DNA from: Flavobacterium ginsengisoli
Lineage (GTDB): Bacteria; Bacteroidota; Bacteroidia; Flavobacteriales; Flavobacteriaceae
Reading direction: 5' to 3'
Assembly: GCF_029625315.1 (NCBI RefSeq)
Contig: NZ_CP121110.1
Span: 4,368,501-4,432,500, forward strand
Length of the DNA stretch: 64,000 nucleotides
The stretch's first letter is position 1. Every line of letters starts with the position of its first letter. Made by a program: the position numbers and the translations under genes. Positions 23,916-32,985 of the stretch are shown here, one piece after another. The notes below the pieces were generated by a model, which made no database searches, was not told the DNA's origin, and worked only from the letters and a program-made list of their open reading frames with translations.

Positions 23916-26333
23916 TTAGAACATTCCACCCCCACCTTTATTAGTATTATCTTCTCTTTGTTTACGCTGTAAGTTTTTGATTTTTCCTCCTCCAAAGTTG
24001 TAAGTCAAACCTAAATAAACCGTTCTGCTTTCCCAAGAAAACTGACCTGTTTGAGGATAAGGATAAATTCCATCAAAAGCATATTTCATTGTCTTGAAAA
24101 CATCATTAAAACGTACGCTAATGTTCATTTTGTTGTCTAGCAATGTGTAACGTGAACCAATATCCATTTTGTACATTTCATGTCGATTTTGCTGAACATC
24201 TTCAACAGGTCCTCTGTAAAAACCAAATAGCAAGAAACTTAAGCGTTTTGTAGGTTTAAAGTTAGAGTTCATACGAGCGTTAAAAGCTGTAGTTGTTACG
24301 CTACGTTCAAGAGGTGAACTTGTGCTAGTTGCTGGATCAAATTCAAATACAATACCTTGTTGTTTAATGCTCGAAAAGTCGATAGACGGTTGAATATCCC
24401 ACCATTTTGTCAATTTATAATTTAACGAAACATCAAAACCATAAGCACTATTGTGATCATAATTTGTATAGCTCAAGATTTGTTTGTATCCAGACGGATC
24501 ATTTGGATCTGGACTCAATGTTCTGCTTATTTGATCATTAATGCTTCTTACATAAACACCTGCAGTAACACTTCCTTTTTCAAGTGTTTTAGTATAATTA
24601 ACCTCTACCGAATTTGTAAACTGAGGTCTTAATTCAGGATTTCCATATGAAGTTACTAATGGAGTTGAGAATTCACGAATTGGCTTAGTTTGCTCTATAC
24701 TTGGACGGTCAACACGACGGCTATAGCTAAATTGAAGAACATTTTTTTCATTCAAATTATATGTCAAATAAGCAGATGGATATAAAGTAATATAATCATC
24801 ATTAAACTTATCTTGGCCGTGGTTTAAATTAGCTTGAACTTTATAGCTCTCAAAACGAGTTCCTAATTGGTAACTGAATTTCTTGAATTTTTGACCAAAA
24901 GTCACATAAGCCGAATAAATATCAGTATCGTAAGTATAATTTGAAACTCGTTCGTCAATAGGAACTAAAGGATTACCGGTATTATAATCATTATTTGTTC
25001 TAGTAATTCTAGCTTCTGCACCAGCTTCAAGCGTGGTTTTGTCATTTAATGGATTTACATAATCAACATTTATTGTGCTCAATTTTCTTTGATCACCAAT
25101 TTGATCGCTATAAATTACACTATTTGAAGTGTTATCAGGTCTTGTTGTATTAGTATCAAAACTTGCATTTTGGTCTGATTTCGTATCACTGTAATTACCT
25201 TCAAAATCTAAAGTATGTCCTTCTTTTTTGAAAATATGTTTGTATGCCAAATTGTAAGTTCCAGTTTTTGTTGGCCCTTTGTAAAGTGAATTTTGGTAAA
25301 TGTTTAAAATATCTGGATCGCCATTGTTGTAATCGATATTAGTAATTACATTTCCGTTTCCAGTTGATTTATTTTGATTGGTATAGAAAGACAAAGTGTT
25401 TTTGTCATTAATTAAATAATCCATTCCTAACTTATATAAGTAATTATCATTTTCGTTAGAAATTTTCAAATTTTGTTCTACATCCTGATCCAATCTTAAG
25501 ATTCTACCTTTGTTATAATACGTTCCAAAGTTTTGTCCTCCATTTCCAAAGAAGTTTACTTTTCCAGTTTTGTAGTTCAAATCAAGCGATTGATTGTATT
25601 TTGCCGTTTCGCCAAAAGTAATACCTCCGCTATAGCTTCCGTTAAAACCAGTGTTTGCACTTTTATGCAATACAATATTAATAATTCCAGACATTCCTTC
25701 TGGATTGTATTTTGCACTTGGGTTTGTAATTAACTCAATTTTTTTGATAGAAGTTGATGGAATTTGTTTCAATAATTGAGCTGGATCAATGTTCGATGGA
25801 CGGCCGTCAATTAATACACGTACATTGTCATTTCCGCGAAGCGAAAGTTTTCCGTCCTGATCTACATTTACAGATGGAATATTGCTCATAATGTCAGATG
25901 CAGAAGCTCCAGCAGTTGTTAAATCTTTACCAACAGTAATTACTTTACGATCAATTTTTTGTTCAATTGTTGAACGTTCAGCAACTATATTTACACCTTT
26001 TAACTGAGTCGCTTCTTCTTCAAGAGCAACATTTACGGTTGCTGTTTTTCTGTTTTCGCTTAAAATTACAGAACCAATATATTTCTTGAATCCGATATAT
26101 TGAATTTCTATTGTGTAATTTTTTAAAGCAATGTTTTTAAATGAAAAGTCTCCGTTGTCATCTGTATTTACTCCAGAAACTACTTTTCCATTTTCTTTAA
26201 GCGAAACAGTTGCATAAGAAATCGGCGCGTTGTTCGACTTTTCTGTAATTTTTCCAGAAATACTTCCAGTATTCTGGGCTTGTGCAGTTGCGATTATACC
26301 TAATAACGCAAACAGAAAGAATTTTAATTTCAT
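23916..26333 (-). CDS. TonB-dependent-receptor-like outer-membrane beta-barrel protein
   Basis: An 805-residue outer-membrane protein with a signal peptide (LFALLGIIATAQAQ). Residues about 22-105 are a carboxypeptidase-regulatory-like domain (SGKITEKSNNAPISYATVSL, GDFSFKNIALKNYTIEIQY). A plug domain of about 115-220 follows (ASASDIMSNIPSVNVD, LIDGRPSNID, PSAKYNPEGMSGIINIVL), then an OMP_b-brl_3-type barrel. The C-terminus is Gly/Lys/Asn-rich instead of ending in an aromatic. The substrate is unknown and no SusD partner is adjacent. Monocistronic, with a long AT-rich leader before it. Confidence 0.88.
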   Translation of the reverse strand: MKLKFFLFALLGIIATAQAQNTGSISGKITEKSNNAPISYATVSLKENGKVVSGVNTDDNGDFSFKNIALKNYTIEIQYIGFKKYIGSVILSENRKTATVNVALEEEATQLKGVNIVAERSTIEQKIDRKVITVGKDLTTAGASASDIMSNIPSVNVDQDGKLSLRGNDNVRVLIDGRPSNIDPAQLLKQIPSTSIKKIELITNPSAKYNPEGMSGIINIVLHKSANTGFNGSYSGGITFGETAKYNQSLDLNYKTGKVNFFGNGGQNFGTYYNKGRILRLDQDVEQNLKISNENDNYLYKLGMDYLINDKNTLSFYTNQNKSTGNGNVITNIDYNNGDPDILNIYQNSLYKGPTKTGTYNLAYKHIFKKEGHTLDFEGNYSDTKSDQNASFDTNTTRPDNTSNSVIYSDQIGDQRKLSTINVDYVNPLNDKTTLEAGAEARITRTNNDYNTGNPLVPIDERVSNYTYDTDIYSAYVTFGQKFKKFSYQLGTRFESYKVQANLNHGQDKFNDDYITLYPSAYLTYNLNEKNVLQFSYSRRVDRPSIEQTKPIREFSTPLVTSYGNPELRPQFTNSVEVNYTKTLEKGSVTAGVYVRSINDQISRTLSPDPNDPSGYKQILSYTNYDHNSAYGFDVSLNYKLTKWWDIQPSIDFSSIKQQGIVFEFDPATSTSSPLERSVTTTAFNARMNSNFKPTKRLSFLLFGFYRGPVEDVQQNRHEMYKMDIGSRYTLLDNKMNISVRFNDVFKTMKYAFDGIYPYPQTGQFSWESRTVYLGLTYNFGGGKIKNLQRKQREDNTNKGGGGMF

Positions 26334-26636
26334 GATTTTTTTACTGATTATTTTTTGATTTGATTGATGATGATTTTCGTTTTGTTAGTTTTTCTTTTTT
26401 GTTTTTTTCTGGCTTCAATAAAAATTGAAATCACTATGTAAGACTCTTTTGCATTTGATATGTTACAAGAAATTGAAGAAAAAAAAATATTTTTTTCTCA
26501 TAGGCTGTTTTGTAAGAGATTACGCTTTTGATTTTTTGATAATTTTAACAATTAAAAAATGTGCTTTTTTGTCAAATCGAAACTCTTTTCTTGAATTTAA
26601 TATGTTTTTGATTTTCTCTAATTGATGAATAAGCAG

Positions 26637-26644
26637 TATCTTTG
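26637..26644 (+). promoter_or_regulatory. -7 box for argS
   Basis: TATCTTTG, 22 bases before the ATG at 26667, with TTG about 15 bases upstream. It lies in the 333-base spacer 26334-26666, which is AT-rich and otherwise shows nothing. Confidence 0.6.
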
Positions 26645-26666
26645 CTCACTTAAAAAATAAGTTTAC

Positions 26667-28447
26667 ATGTCATTATCACAAATTCTTACACCTTCTATAC
26701 AAAAAGCAATACAAGTATTATTTGATGTTACTGTTGATAAAATCGAGTTTCAAACTACTAGAAAAGAGTTTGAAGGAGATATTACAATGGTAATTTTTCC
26801 TTTATTGAAAGTCATCAAAATCAATCCGGCTGAATTGGGAAATAAAATTGGAAATTATCTAGTTGAGAATGTTTCTGAGGTTGCTCGCTTTAATGTAGTT
26901 TCTGGTTTCTTGAATATTGTTATTTCGGACAGTTATTATGTAAATTTCTTTAACGGAATAAAAGATCAAAAACAATTCGGATTTGTAGTCGCAAACCCAG
27001 AAGAAAAGGCAATTATGGTAGAGTATTCTTCTCCAAACACCAATAAACCTTTACACTTAGGACACGTTCGTAACAACTTATTAGGATATTCTGTTGCAGA
27101 AATTCTAAAAGCTTCTGGTAAAAAAGTTTATAAAACACAAATTATCAACGATCGCGGAATTCATATCTGTAAATCAATGTTAGCTTGGGAGAAATTTGGT
27201 AACGGAGAAACTCCTGAGACTTCTGGTTTAAAAGGAGATAAGCTAGTTGGTAAATATTATGTAGAGTTTGATAAAGCTTACAAAAACGAAATTAACGGTT
27301 TGGTAGAAGCTGGTAAAACGGAAGAAGAAGCAAAAAAACAAGCACCTATTATTATCGAAGCGCAAGATATGCTTAAGAAATGGGAAGCTGGCGATGAAAA
27401 AGTGATTGCTCTTTGGAAAAAAATGAACGAATGGGTTTATGACGGTTTCGCAACAACTTACAGCAATCTTGGAGTTAATTTTGATAAATATTACTACGAA
27501 AGCAACACCTATCTTTTAGGTAAAGATGTTGTGCAAGTAGGTTTAGATAAAGGTGTTTTTGAAAAAGATCCAGACGGTTCTGTTTGGATTGATTTGACCG
27601 ACGAAGGTTTAGATCGTAAAGTTGTTTTACGTTCTGATGGAACAGCGGTTTATATGACACAAGATATCGGAACAGCAATTCAGCGTGTAAAAGATATGCC
27701 AGATGTTGGAGGAATGATTTATACGGTAGGAAATGAGCAAGATCATCACTTCAAAGTGTTATTCTTAATCTTGAAGAAATTAGGTTTTGATTGGGCTTCA
27801 AGTTTATATCACTTATCATACGGAATGGTAGATTTACCTTCTGGAAAAATGAAAAGCCGTGAAGGAACTGTTGTAGATGCTGATGATTTGATGCAAGATA
27901 TGACCGATACGGCAAAACAAATTTCAGAAGATTTAGGAAAATTAGACAGCTATTCTGCCGAAGAAAAAGCAAAATTGTACAAAACGATTGGTTTAGGAGC
28001 TCTGAAATATTACATTTTAAAAATAGATCCGAAAAAACGTATTTTGTTCAACCCAGAAGAATCGGTAGATTTTGCAGGAAATACAGGTCCGTTTATTCAA
28101 TATACATACGCAAGAATTCAGTCAATCATCCGTAAAGCCGATTTTGATTTTTCTAATAAAATTGAAATTGAAGAATTACATGAAAAAGAGAAAGAATTGG
28201 TAAAACAAATCGAACTTTTCCCAGAAGTAATTCAGAATGCTTGCCCAAAATCATAGTCCAGCATTAATTGCTAATTATACGTACGATTTAGTAAAAGAAT
28301 ATAACTCTTTTTACCAATCAGTTCATATTTTAGGTGAAGTTGATTTGACGAAAAAAATATTCAGAGTGCAGACTTTCTCAAAAAGTTGCAGAAGTAATTA
28401 AATCTGCATTTCAATTGTTAGGAATTGAAGTTCCTGAAAGAATGTAA
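26667..28447 (+). pseudogene. argS: Arginyl-tRNA synthetase, two frameshifts near the 3' end
   Basis: A class I aminoacyl-tRNA synthetase that charges tRNA-Arg. The N-terminal additional domain (about 1-105) is followed by VEYSSPNTNKPLHLGHVRNN with the HIGH-type HLGHVR, YMTQDIGTA, and KMKSREGTVVDADDLM as the KMSKS-type loop. The ATG frame stops at 28254-28256. One extra T at 28241-28242 shifts it from AAQNHSPALIANYTYDLVKE, which continues in the next frame. A second extra base near 28372 separates that from LSQKVAEVIKSAF and GIEVPERM, ending at 28445-28447. The family's C-terminal PERM end confirms the reconstruction. An essential gene broken twice points to sequence errors. Confidence 0.9.
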
Positions 28448-28469
28448 AAAAAATAGAGTTAAGAATAAG

Positions 28470-28503
28470 AAAGCCAATAGTTTAAAACTATTGGCTTTTT
28501 TTA
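28470..28503 (+). terminator. argS terminator
   Basis: AAGCCAATAGTTT-AAAACTATTGGCTTTTTTT, 23 bases after the reconstructed argS stop. Confidence 0.8.
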
Positions 28504-28643
28504 TTGCTTTTTGGGCTTATAGGGCGCATGTTTGGCGGAATTCCTAAATAATTTTGTTATGTTTTTTATCAGTGTTACAATGTAATTATATAAGTTTTAC
28601 ATCAGTCTTGTTTTCATAATATTCATTTTATATAATAAACGCT

Positions 28644-28856
28644 AATATGGGAGATGTTTTGACGTTTTCTTACATGGGTTTTAAAGATGACGATTAACCA
28701 TTAACTAGTTCTGTTTTGAATGTTAAAATGCAAGAAAGTGGAAAAGAATTGAGGTTGTGGTTGTAGCTTACGGTAAGCAAAATTTTCTTAAAAATACCTC
28801 AGGCTGAAATTGACGCAAACCCATTAATACCGAAAGATATAAACAATAATAGATAG
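28644..28856 (+). pseudogene. Fused remnant of a deleted susC-susD pair
   Basis: No open gene exists here, but translated pieces are recognisable. MGDVLTFSYMGFK at 28647-28685 and SSVLNVKMQESGKEL at about 28707-28751, then EVVVVAYGKQ one frame over, match the end of the carboxypeptidase-regulatory domain and the TonB-box entrance of SusC-type receptors. The DNA then jumps directly to PQAEIDANPLIPKDINN at 28797-28850 with a stop at 28854, the typical C-terminal end of a SusD/RagB lipoprotein. More than 4 kb of receptor and lipoprotein coding DNA must be missing. A terminator of the old operon survives just after it. Both pieces contain further stops, so the locus is dead. Confidence 0.75.
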
Positions 28857-28860
28857 ATAA

Positions 28861-28900
28861 AAAAAAATCCGGAAGCTTTAAAAACTTCCGGATTTTTTTT
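28861..28900 (+). terminator. Terminator after the susC-susD remnant
   Basis: AATCCGGAAG-CTTTAAAAA-CTTCCGGATT with A7 before and T8 after. A nearly identical hairpin is at 29826-29862. Confidence 0.8.
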
Positions 28901-29100
28901 AAAAAGAATTTTCGTGTAAAAAAGTAGTAACGAGATTTGTATATGTCATTTTTATAAGTATGTTTACAGTAAGAAATAATTGGTTATTTTTCAGTTAAAA
29001 GTGCCAATAAACAAAAGAGAAAAATCGGCTTATGATCCTATAAAATAAATACGAGGAAGCCGAAAATCGCGAGAGTAGGCAAAATTTAAACCCAAAAACA

Positions 29101-29808
29101 ATGATTAAAAAATCTTTACTTTTAATGATGCTTCTTTTTGCACTTACAGCAACAAAAGCTCAAGATTTAATTAACCCATCTTATGGATTTTCACACAGTA
29201 AAACAGCTTACATTACACTAGCAGACGGAACAGAACTTAGCGGAACTATTCGCGATATTGACAGAGAAAAGGGACTAATTGAATTTATTAAGTTACAAGA
29301 TGCAGCTGGAAAAAAGCACAAACTAAAACCAGAGGATATTAAGTATATGTATTTACCACCTAGTGGACTTGATAATTTGACTAAAAAAATTGATTTTGGT
29401 ACAGATTTTCAAAAATGGAACGATGATAAACTTAACCAAGAGTACTTAAAAGAAGGTTACGCATACTTTGAAACTGCTGATGTGCAAATCAAAAAGAAAA
29501 AATCAAAATTATTAATGCAACTTTTAAACCCTGCATTCAGTAAAGAATTTAAAATATATTGTGATCCACATGCAAAAGAAACTACTTCTTTAGGAGTTGG
29601 AGGCGTTAAATTTGTAGGTGGAGATGCTAAATCTTACTATGTTGCTAAAAAAGATGCACCTGCATTTTTATTAAAGAAAAAAGAATACAAAAAAGAGTTT
29701 GCAACATTGTGGAGCGGATGTGACAAATTAATCACTGCATCTTCAGCAGATCCAAAATGGACAGATTTATCAAGACACGCTGTTACCTATTCAGAGTGCG
29801 CTCAGTAA
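29101..29808 (+). CDS. Hypothetical secreted protein
   Basis: A 235-residue protein with a clear signal peptide (LLLMMLLFALTATKAQ). A beta-rich N-terminal part (AYITLADGTELSGTIRDIDREK) looks like an SH3-like or small barrel segment, followed by a Lys-rich middle and a C-terminus with Cys in LWSGCDK and YSECAQ. I do not recognise a family. The 5' leader (from 28921) contains an inverted TCGGCTT/AAGCCGA pair at 29025-29031 and 29057-29063. The gene is enclosed by two nearly identical terminators. Confidence 0.7.
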   Translation: MIKKSLLLMMLLFALTATKAQDLINPSYGFSHSKTAYITLADGTELSGTIRDIDREKGLIEFIKLQDAAGKKHKLKPEDIKYMYLPPSGLDNLTKKIDFGTDFQKWNDDKLNQEYLKEGYAYFETADVQIKKKKSKLLMQLLNPAFSKEFKIYCDPHAKETTSLGVGGVKFVGGDAKSYYVAKKDAPAFLLKKKEYKKEFATLWSGCDKLITASSADPKWTDLSRHAVTYSECAQ

Positions 29809-29825
29809 TTAGATAAAAACTAATA

Positions 29826-29862
29826 AAAAAATCCGGAAGCTTTTTAAACTTCCGGATTTCTT
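29826..29862. terminator. Bidirectional terminator, near copy of the one at 28861
   Basis: AATCCGGAAG-CTTTTTAAA-CTTCCGGATT between convergent genes, 17 bases after the stop of the secreted-protein gene. Confidence 0.8.
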
Positions 29863-29882
29863 ATTTTAACAACTAATTCTAA

Positions 29883-30785
29883 TTACTTAACAAATTTGTC
29901 AATAATAGCATCTGATTCTGCTTTTGCAGTATCTGGTTTTAAATCAAATAATAAAGAGTAAAGTGCTTTTCTGTCTACTTTAGCTTCTAAGTTAAGATCT
30001 TTATGTCTGTCAAAAAGAGTTTGCCATTTATCACGAACGTTTTTCCAAAGAGCGTTATTTGCTACCCACCATTTTTGAGTCGCGATACATTTTACATCTG
30101 GAACTTTAGTATACACATCAAATCCTTTTTCTTGCGCCAATAAAACATCTTTTCCAGCATCGTCACGAACCAATTTATCATTGTCTTGCTCATGATTCCA
30201 ACCTGTAGCAGTGATTTCGTGAATATTTCTTCTTTTTAAAACATTGTAATCGTTACGTTTTGTTTGCTCTCTTCTAGGAAGCGGTGCATCAGCAACGTTT
30301 GCCCAATAATCTTGTCCATCAACGTGAACCCATGTTGAAGATCCTTCATATCTCGGGCTGTCATCTACTTGATATACTTTTTGAGTCCATTGGCCTTTAA
30401 CCGCTTTTTTGTCTAATTTTTTATATTTCCAAGAATTTCCTTTATCAAATGTATATAAGTCTGTGTTTTCGTAAAGCCAATCTTGTCTCCAGTGTTTGAT
30501 AATCATATCGTCACTTACAATCAATAAATGTCGCATTACGATTTTGTTAGGAGTATCTTCTAATAACTCTACCCATTCTAAAGCAGATTCATGTTTAGTT
30601 TCGGAAGGTTTATAAGTAAGAGAATCTTTTGGGTATGAGAAAGTTTCAGTAAAATTGAACTTTACCTCATAACAACCACACATAGATTTAATAGATTTTA
30701 TGTCTTGTTGTTTTTTATCCTGACTAAAACCAAGACTGCATGTTAAAGCCATAGTGGCTGACAAAAAAAGGTTTTTTGAAATCAT
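29883..30785 (-). CDS. DUF6607-like secreted protein of the haem-uptake locus
   Basis: A 300-residue exported protein (signal MALTCSLGFSQ). Conserved-looking features include SMCGCYEVKFNFTETFSYP near the N-terminus, many Trp residues (HWRQDWLYE, YEGSSTWVHVDGQDYWANV), RREQTKRNDYNVL and NHEQDNDKLV. The pattern agrees with DUF6607 proteins, which I know only as Bacteroidetes proteins of unknown function. It is transcribed divergently from the TonB receptor and HmuY genes, with a 105-base shared promoter region, so shared iron or haem control is likely. Confidence 0.75.
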   Translation of the reverse strand: MISKNLFLSATMALTCSLGFSQDKKQQDIKSIKSMCGCYEVKFNFTETFSYPKDSLTYKPSETKHESALEWVELLEDTPNKIVMRHLLIVSDDMIIKHWRQDWLYENTDLYTFDKGNSWKYKKLDKKAVKGQWTQKVYQVDDSPRYEGSSTWVHVDGQDYWANVADAPLPRREQTKRNDYNVLKRRNIHEITATGWNHEQDNDKLVRDDAGKDVLLAQEKGFDVYTKVPDVKCIATQKWWVANNALWKNVRDKWQTLFDRHKDLNLEAKVDRKALYSLLFDLKPDTAKAESDAIIDKFVK

Positions 30786-30814
30786 AACTTATTGTTTTGT
30801 TTTTAAATTTTTCG

Positions 30815-30822
30815 CAAATATA
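30815..30822 (-). promoter_or_regulatory. -7 box for the DUF6607-like gene
   Basis: TATATTTG on the minus strand, about 30 bases before the ATG at 30785. It is back-to-back with the plus-strand box at 30855. Confidence 0.6.
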
Positions 30823-30854
30823 TAAATTTAATTTAGAACAATTAAAAATAATCA

Positions 30855-30862
30855 TATATTTG
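30855..30862 (+). promoter_or_regulatory. -7 box for the haem receptor-hmuY operon
   Basis: TATATTTG, 29 bases before the ATG at 30891. Only about 32 bases separate it from the divergent box, so one regulator bound between them could control both. Confidence 0.6.
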
Positions 30863-30890
30863 CACCGATTATTAAGACTCAATAAAAATA

Positions 30891-32957
30891 ATGAAAATTA
30901 AAATTACTCTTTTTGCAGTTGTGCTTTTTTGTCAAATTTCTGTTTGTCAAGAAGTTAAAAAAGATAGTGTAGAAACAAATGAATTATCGGAAGTTAAAGT
31001 TACTACTGCAACAAGAACAGAAAGAGTGCTTTCATCATTGCCTTTACCAATGACAATTATTACATCTGAAGCAATTATTAAGTCTGGTGTTACAAGATTG
31101 AATGAAATTTTAAGTGAACAAACGGGGATTATTTTGATTCCAGATGAAAGTGGTTTTGAAGGAATTCAAATGCAAGGATTAGATGCCGCATATACAATGA
31201 TTTTAATTGATGGAGTACCGTTAGTAGGGAGAAGTGCTGGTGTTTTGGACCTATCAAGAGTTTCTGTTGGAAATATAGAAAGAATTGAAATTGTTAAAGG
31301 AGCTTCTTCAGCATTGTATGGTTCTGAAGCAATGGGTGGAGTAATAAATGTAATTACAAAAAGACCTAAAAAAGATACGTTTACGGGAAGTCTTTCTTAT
31401 CGATATGCGACTTTTAATACTAGCGATGCTAATACCAATTTGTTGTGGAAAAAGAAGAAGTTCTCGGCTAATCTTTTTGCTAATTTTTATTCTACAGATG
31501 GTTATGATTTAGATAAAAGTACACCTTTAAAAAATGTAGAGCCATTTTATAATTTTACTATTCAGCCTAAGATATATTACGACTTTTCGGAGAACCTGAA
31601 GTTAATTGTAAATAACCGTTTTTATGATATGAAAATGGATAACAGAGCGATAATAGATGCTGAAAATTATAGTGGAGATGCAAAAGAAAAAGAATGGAAT
31701 TCGCAACTAAAATTAGAACATAAATGGAGTTCGAAAGTATATTCTGAATATGAATTTTATGCTACAAATTATAAAAATGATTCCTTTTTAAAAGATGAGA
31801 ATAATGTTCTTTTTGAAAGTGCTTATTATAACCAATGGTTAATTCGACCAGAGGTTAGAACGACACTTTCATTAAAAAATGATAAACTAACAGGTGGGGT
31901 TGGGGTAAGTTATGAGACTTTAGACAGAACTTATTTTGAAAAACAAGTAAACTTTAATTCACAATATGTTTATCTGCAATATGATTACAACCCAACGGAA
32001 AAATGGAATGTTCTTGCTGGATTTAGATACGATAATCATAGTGTGTATGCTTCGCAATTTAGTCCAAAATTAGCGGTCAATTTTAAGGTTAGCGAAAATT
32101 TCTCTTTAAAGTCTTCTGTAGGTTATGGATATAAAGCGCCAGATTTCCGTCAGTTGTATTTTGACTTTACAAATCCATCGGTTGGGTATACCGTTTTGGG
32201 ATACAATGTTGCCGAAGATCGTTTAAATCAATTAGACGAACAGGGACAGCTTTTATCTAGAGTAGATGGAGTAAATTTTAGTGAACCATTAAAGCCAGAA
32301 AGCTCAATAAATGTGAATCTTGGAACTTTTTACAAGAAAAATAAATTAAGATTAGACGTAAATGCTTTTTATAATTCAATAGAAAATTTAATTGATACCC
32401 GTGTTGTAGCTCAAAAAACGAATGGACAGAATGTCTTCAGTTATTTTAACATTAGTAAAATTTTTACTTACGGTTTAGAATTTAATTCAACTTACGATTT
32501 CACAAAAGAATTATCGGTATCATTTGGATATCAGTTTTTAACAGCAAAAGACAAATCTGTTCTAGATAATTTCGAAAACTATCAATACGTACGTAACTCA
32601 GATTTACAAACCATTCAAATTAAAAAATCTGATTATTTTGGATTGTTTAACAGATCAAAACATACGGCCAATGTTAAGTTAGCCTACACTATACCTAAAA
32701 TAAAAACAGATATCAATTTGCGTGTTTTCTATAGAAGCAAATACGGAATGTTCGATACCAATGGTAACCAGATTCTAGACAAATATGACACATTTGTCGA
32801 TGGCTACTTCTTAACAAACTTATCTATATCAAAATATATCGGAGATAAATTTATGCTTCAGGCAGGAGCAAATAATTTATTTGATTTTACAGATCCATCT
32901 CAAATTAGCAATCTAGCAGGTAGACAGCTTTTTGCACGAATTCAATATAATTTTTAA
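30891..32957 (+). CDS. TonB-dependent haem receptor (HmuR-like)
   Basis: A 688-residue outer-membrane receptor with a signal peptide (LFAVVLFCQISVCQ). The TonB-box-like ELSEVKVTTATRTERVLSSL (about 30-49) leads into the plug: PMTIITSEAIIKSGVTRLNE, LIDGVPLVGRSAGVLDLSRV, IERIEIVKGASSALYGSEAM and GGVINVITKRP. The barrel ends with LFARIQYNF, the C-terminal Phe needed for outer-membrane assembly. The next gene encodes an HmuY-family haemophore-like lipoprotein, so haem is the likely substrate; this is inferred from the pairing. Confidence 0.9.
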   Translation: MKIKITLFAVVLFCQISVCQEVKKDSVETNELSEVKVTTATRTERVLSSLPLPMTIITSEAIIKSGVTRLNEILSEQTGIILIPDESGFEGIQMQGLDAAYTMILIDGVPLVGRSAGVLDLSRVSVGNIERIEIVKGASSALYGSEAMGGVINVITKRPKKDTFTGSLSYRYATFNTSDANTNLLWKKKKFSANLFANFYSTDGYDLDKSTPLKNVEPFYNFTIQPKIYYDFSENLKLIVNNRFYDMKMDNRAIIDAENYSGDAKEKEWNSQLKLEHKWSSKVYSEYEFYATNYKNDSFLKDENNVLFESAYYNQWLIRPEVRTTLSLKNDKLTGGVGVSYETLDRTYFEKQVNFNSQYVYLQYDYNPTEKWNVLAGFRYDNHSVYASQFSPKLAVNFKVSENFSLKSSVGYGYKAPDFRQLYFDFTNPSVGYTVLGYNVAEDRLNQLDEQGQLLSRVDGVNFSEPLKPESSINVNLGTFYKKNKLRLDVNAFYNSIENLIDTRVVAQKTNGQNVFSYFNISKIFTYGLEFNSTYDFTKELSVSFGYQFLTAKDKSVLDNFENYQYVRNSDLQTIQIKKSDYFGLFNRSKHTANVKLAYTIPKIKTDINLRVFYRSKYGMFDTNGNQILDKYDTFVDGYFLTNLSISKYIGDKFMLQAGANNLFDFTDPSQISNLAGRQLFARIQYNF

Positions 32958-32985
32958 TCAACATTTATTTAACACCTTTCACAAA

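Noticed and set aside
28241..28447. Programmed frameshifting or a split gene for argS
   Set aside because: Two shifts in different contexts with no slippery heptamer or pseudoknot visible, and seven other genes broken in the same way; sequence error is simpler.
29061..29083. GCGAGAGTAGGC looked like the 3' end of a 5S rRNA
   Set aside because: Only about ten bases agree; the upstream sequence cannot form the 5S helices and no 16S or 23S is near.
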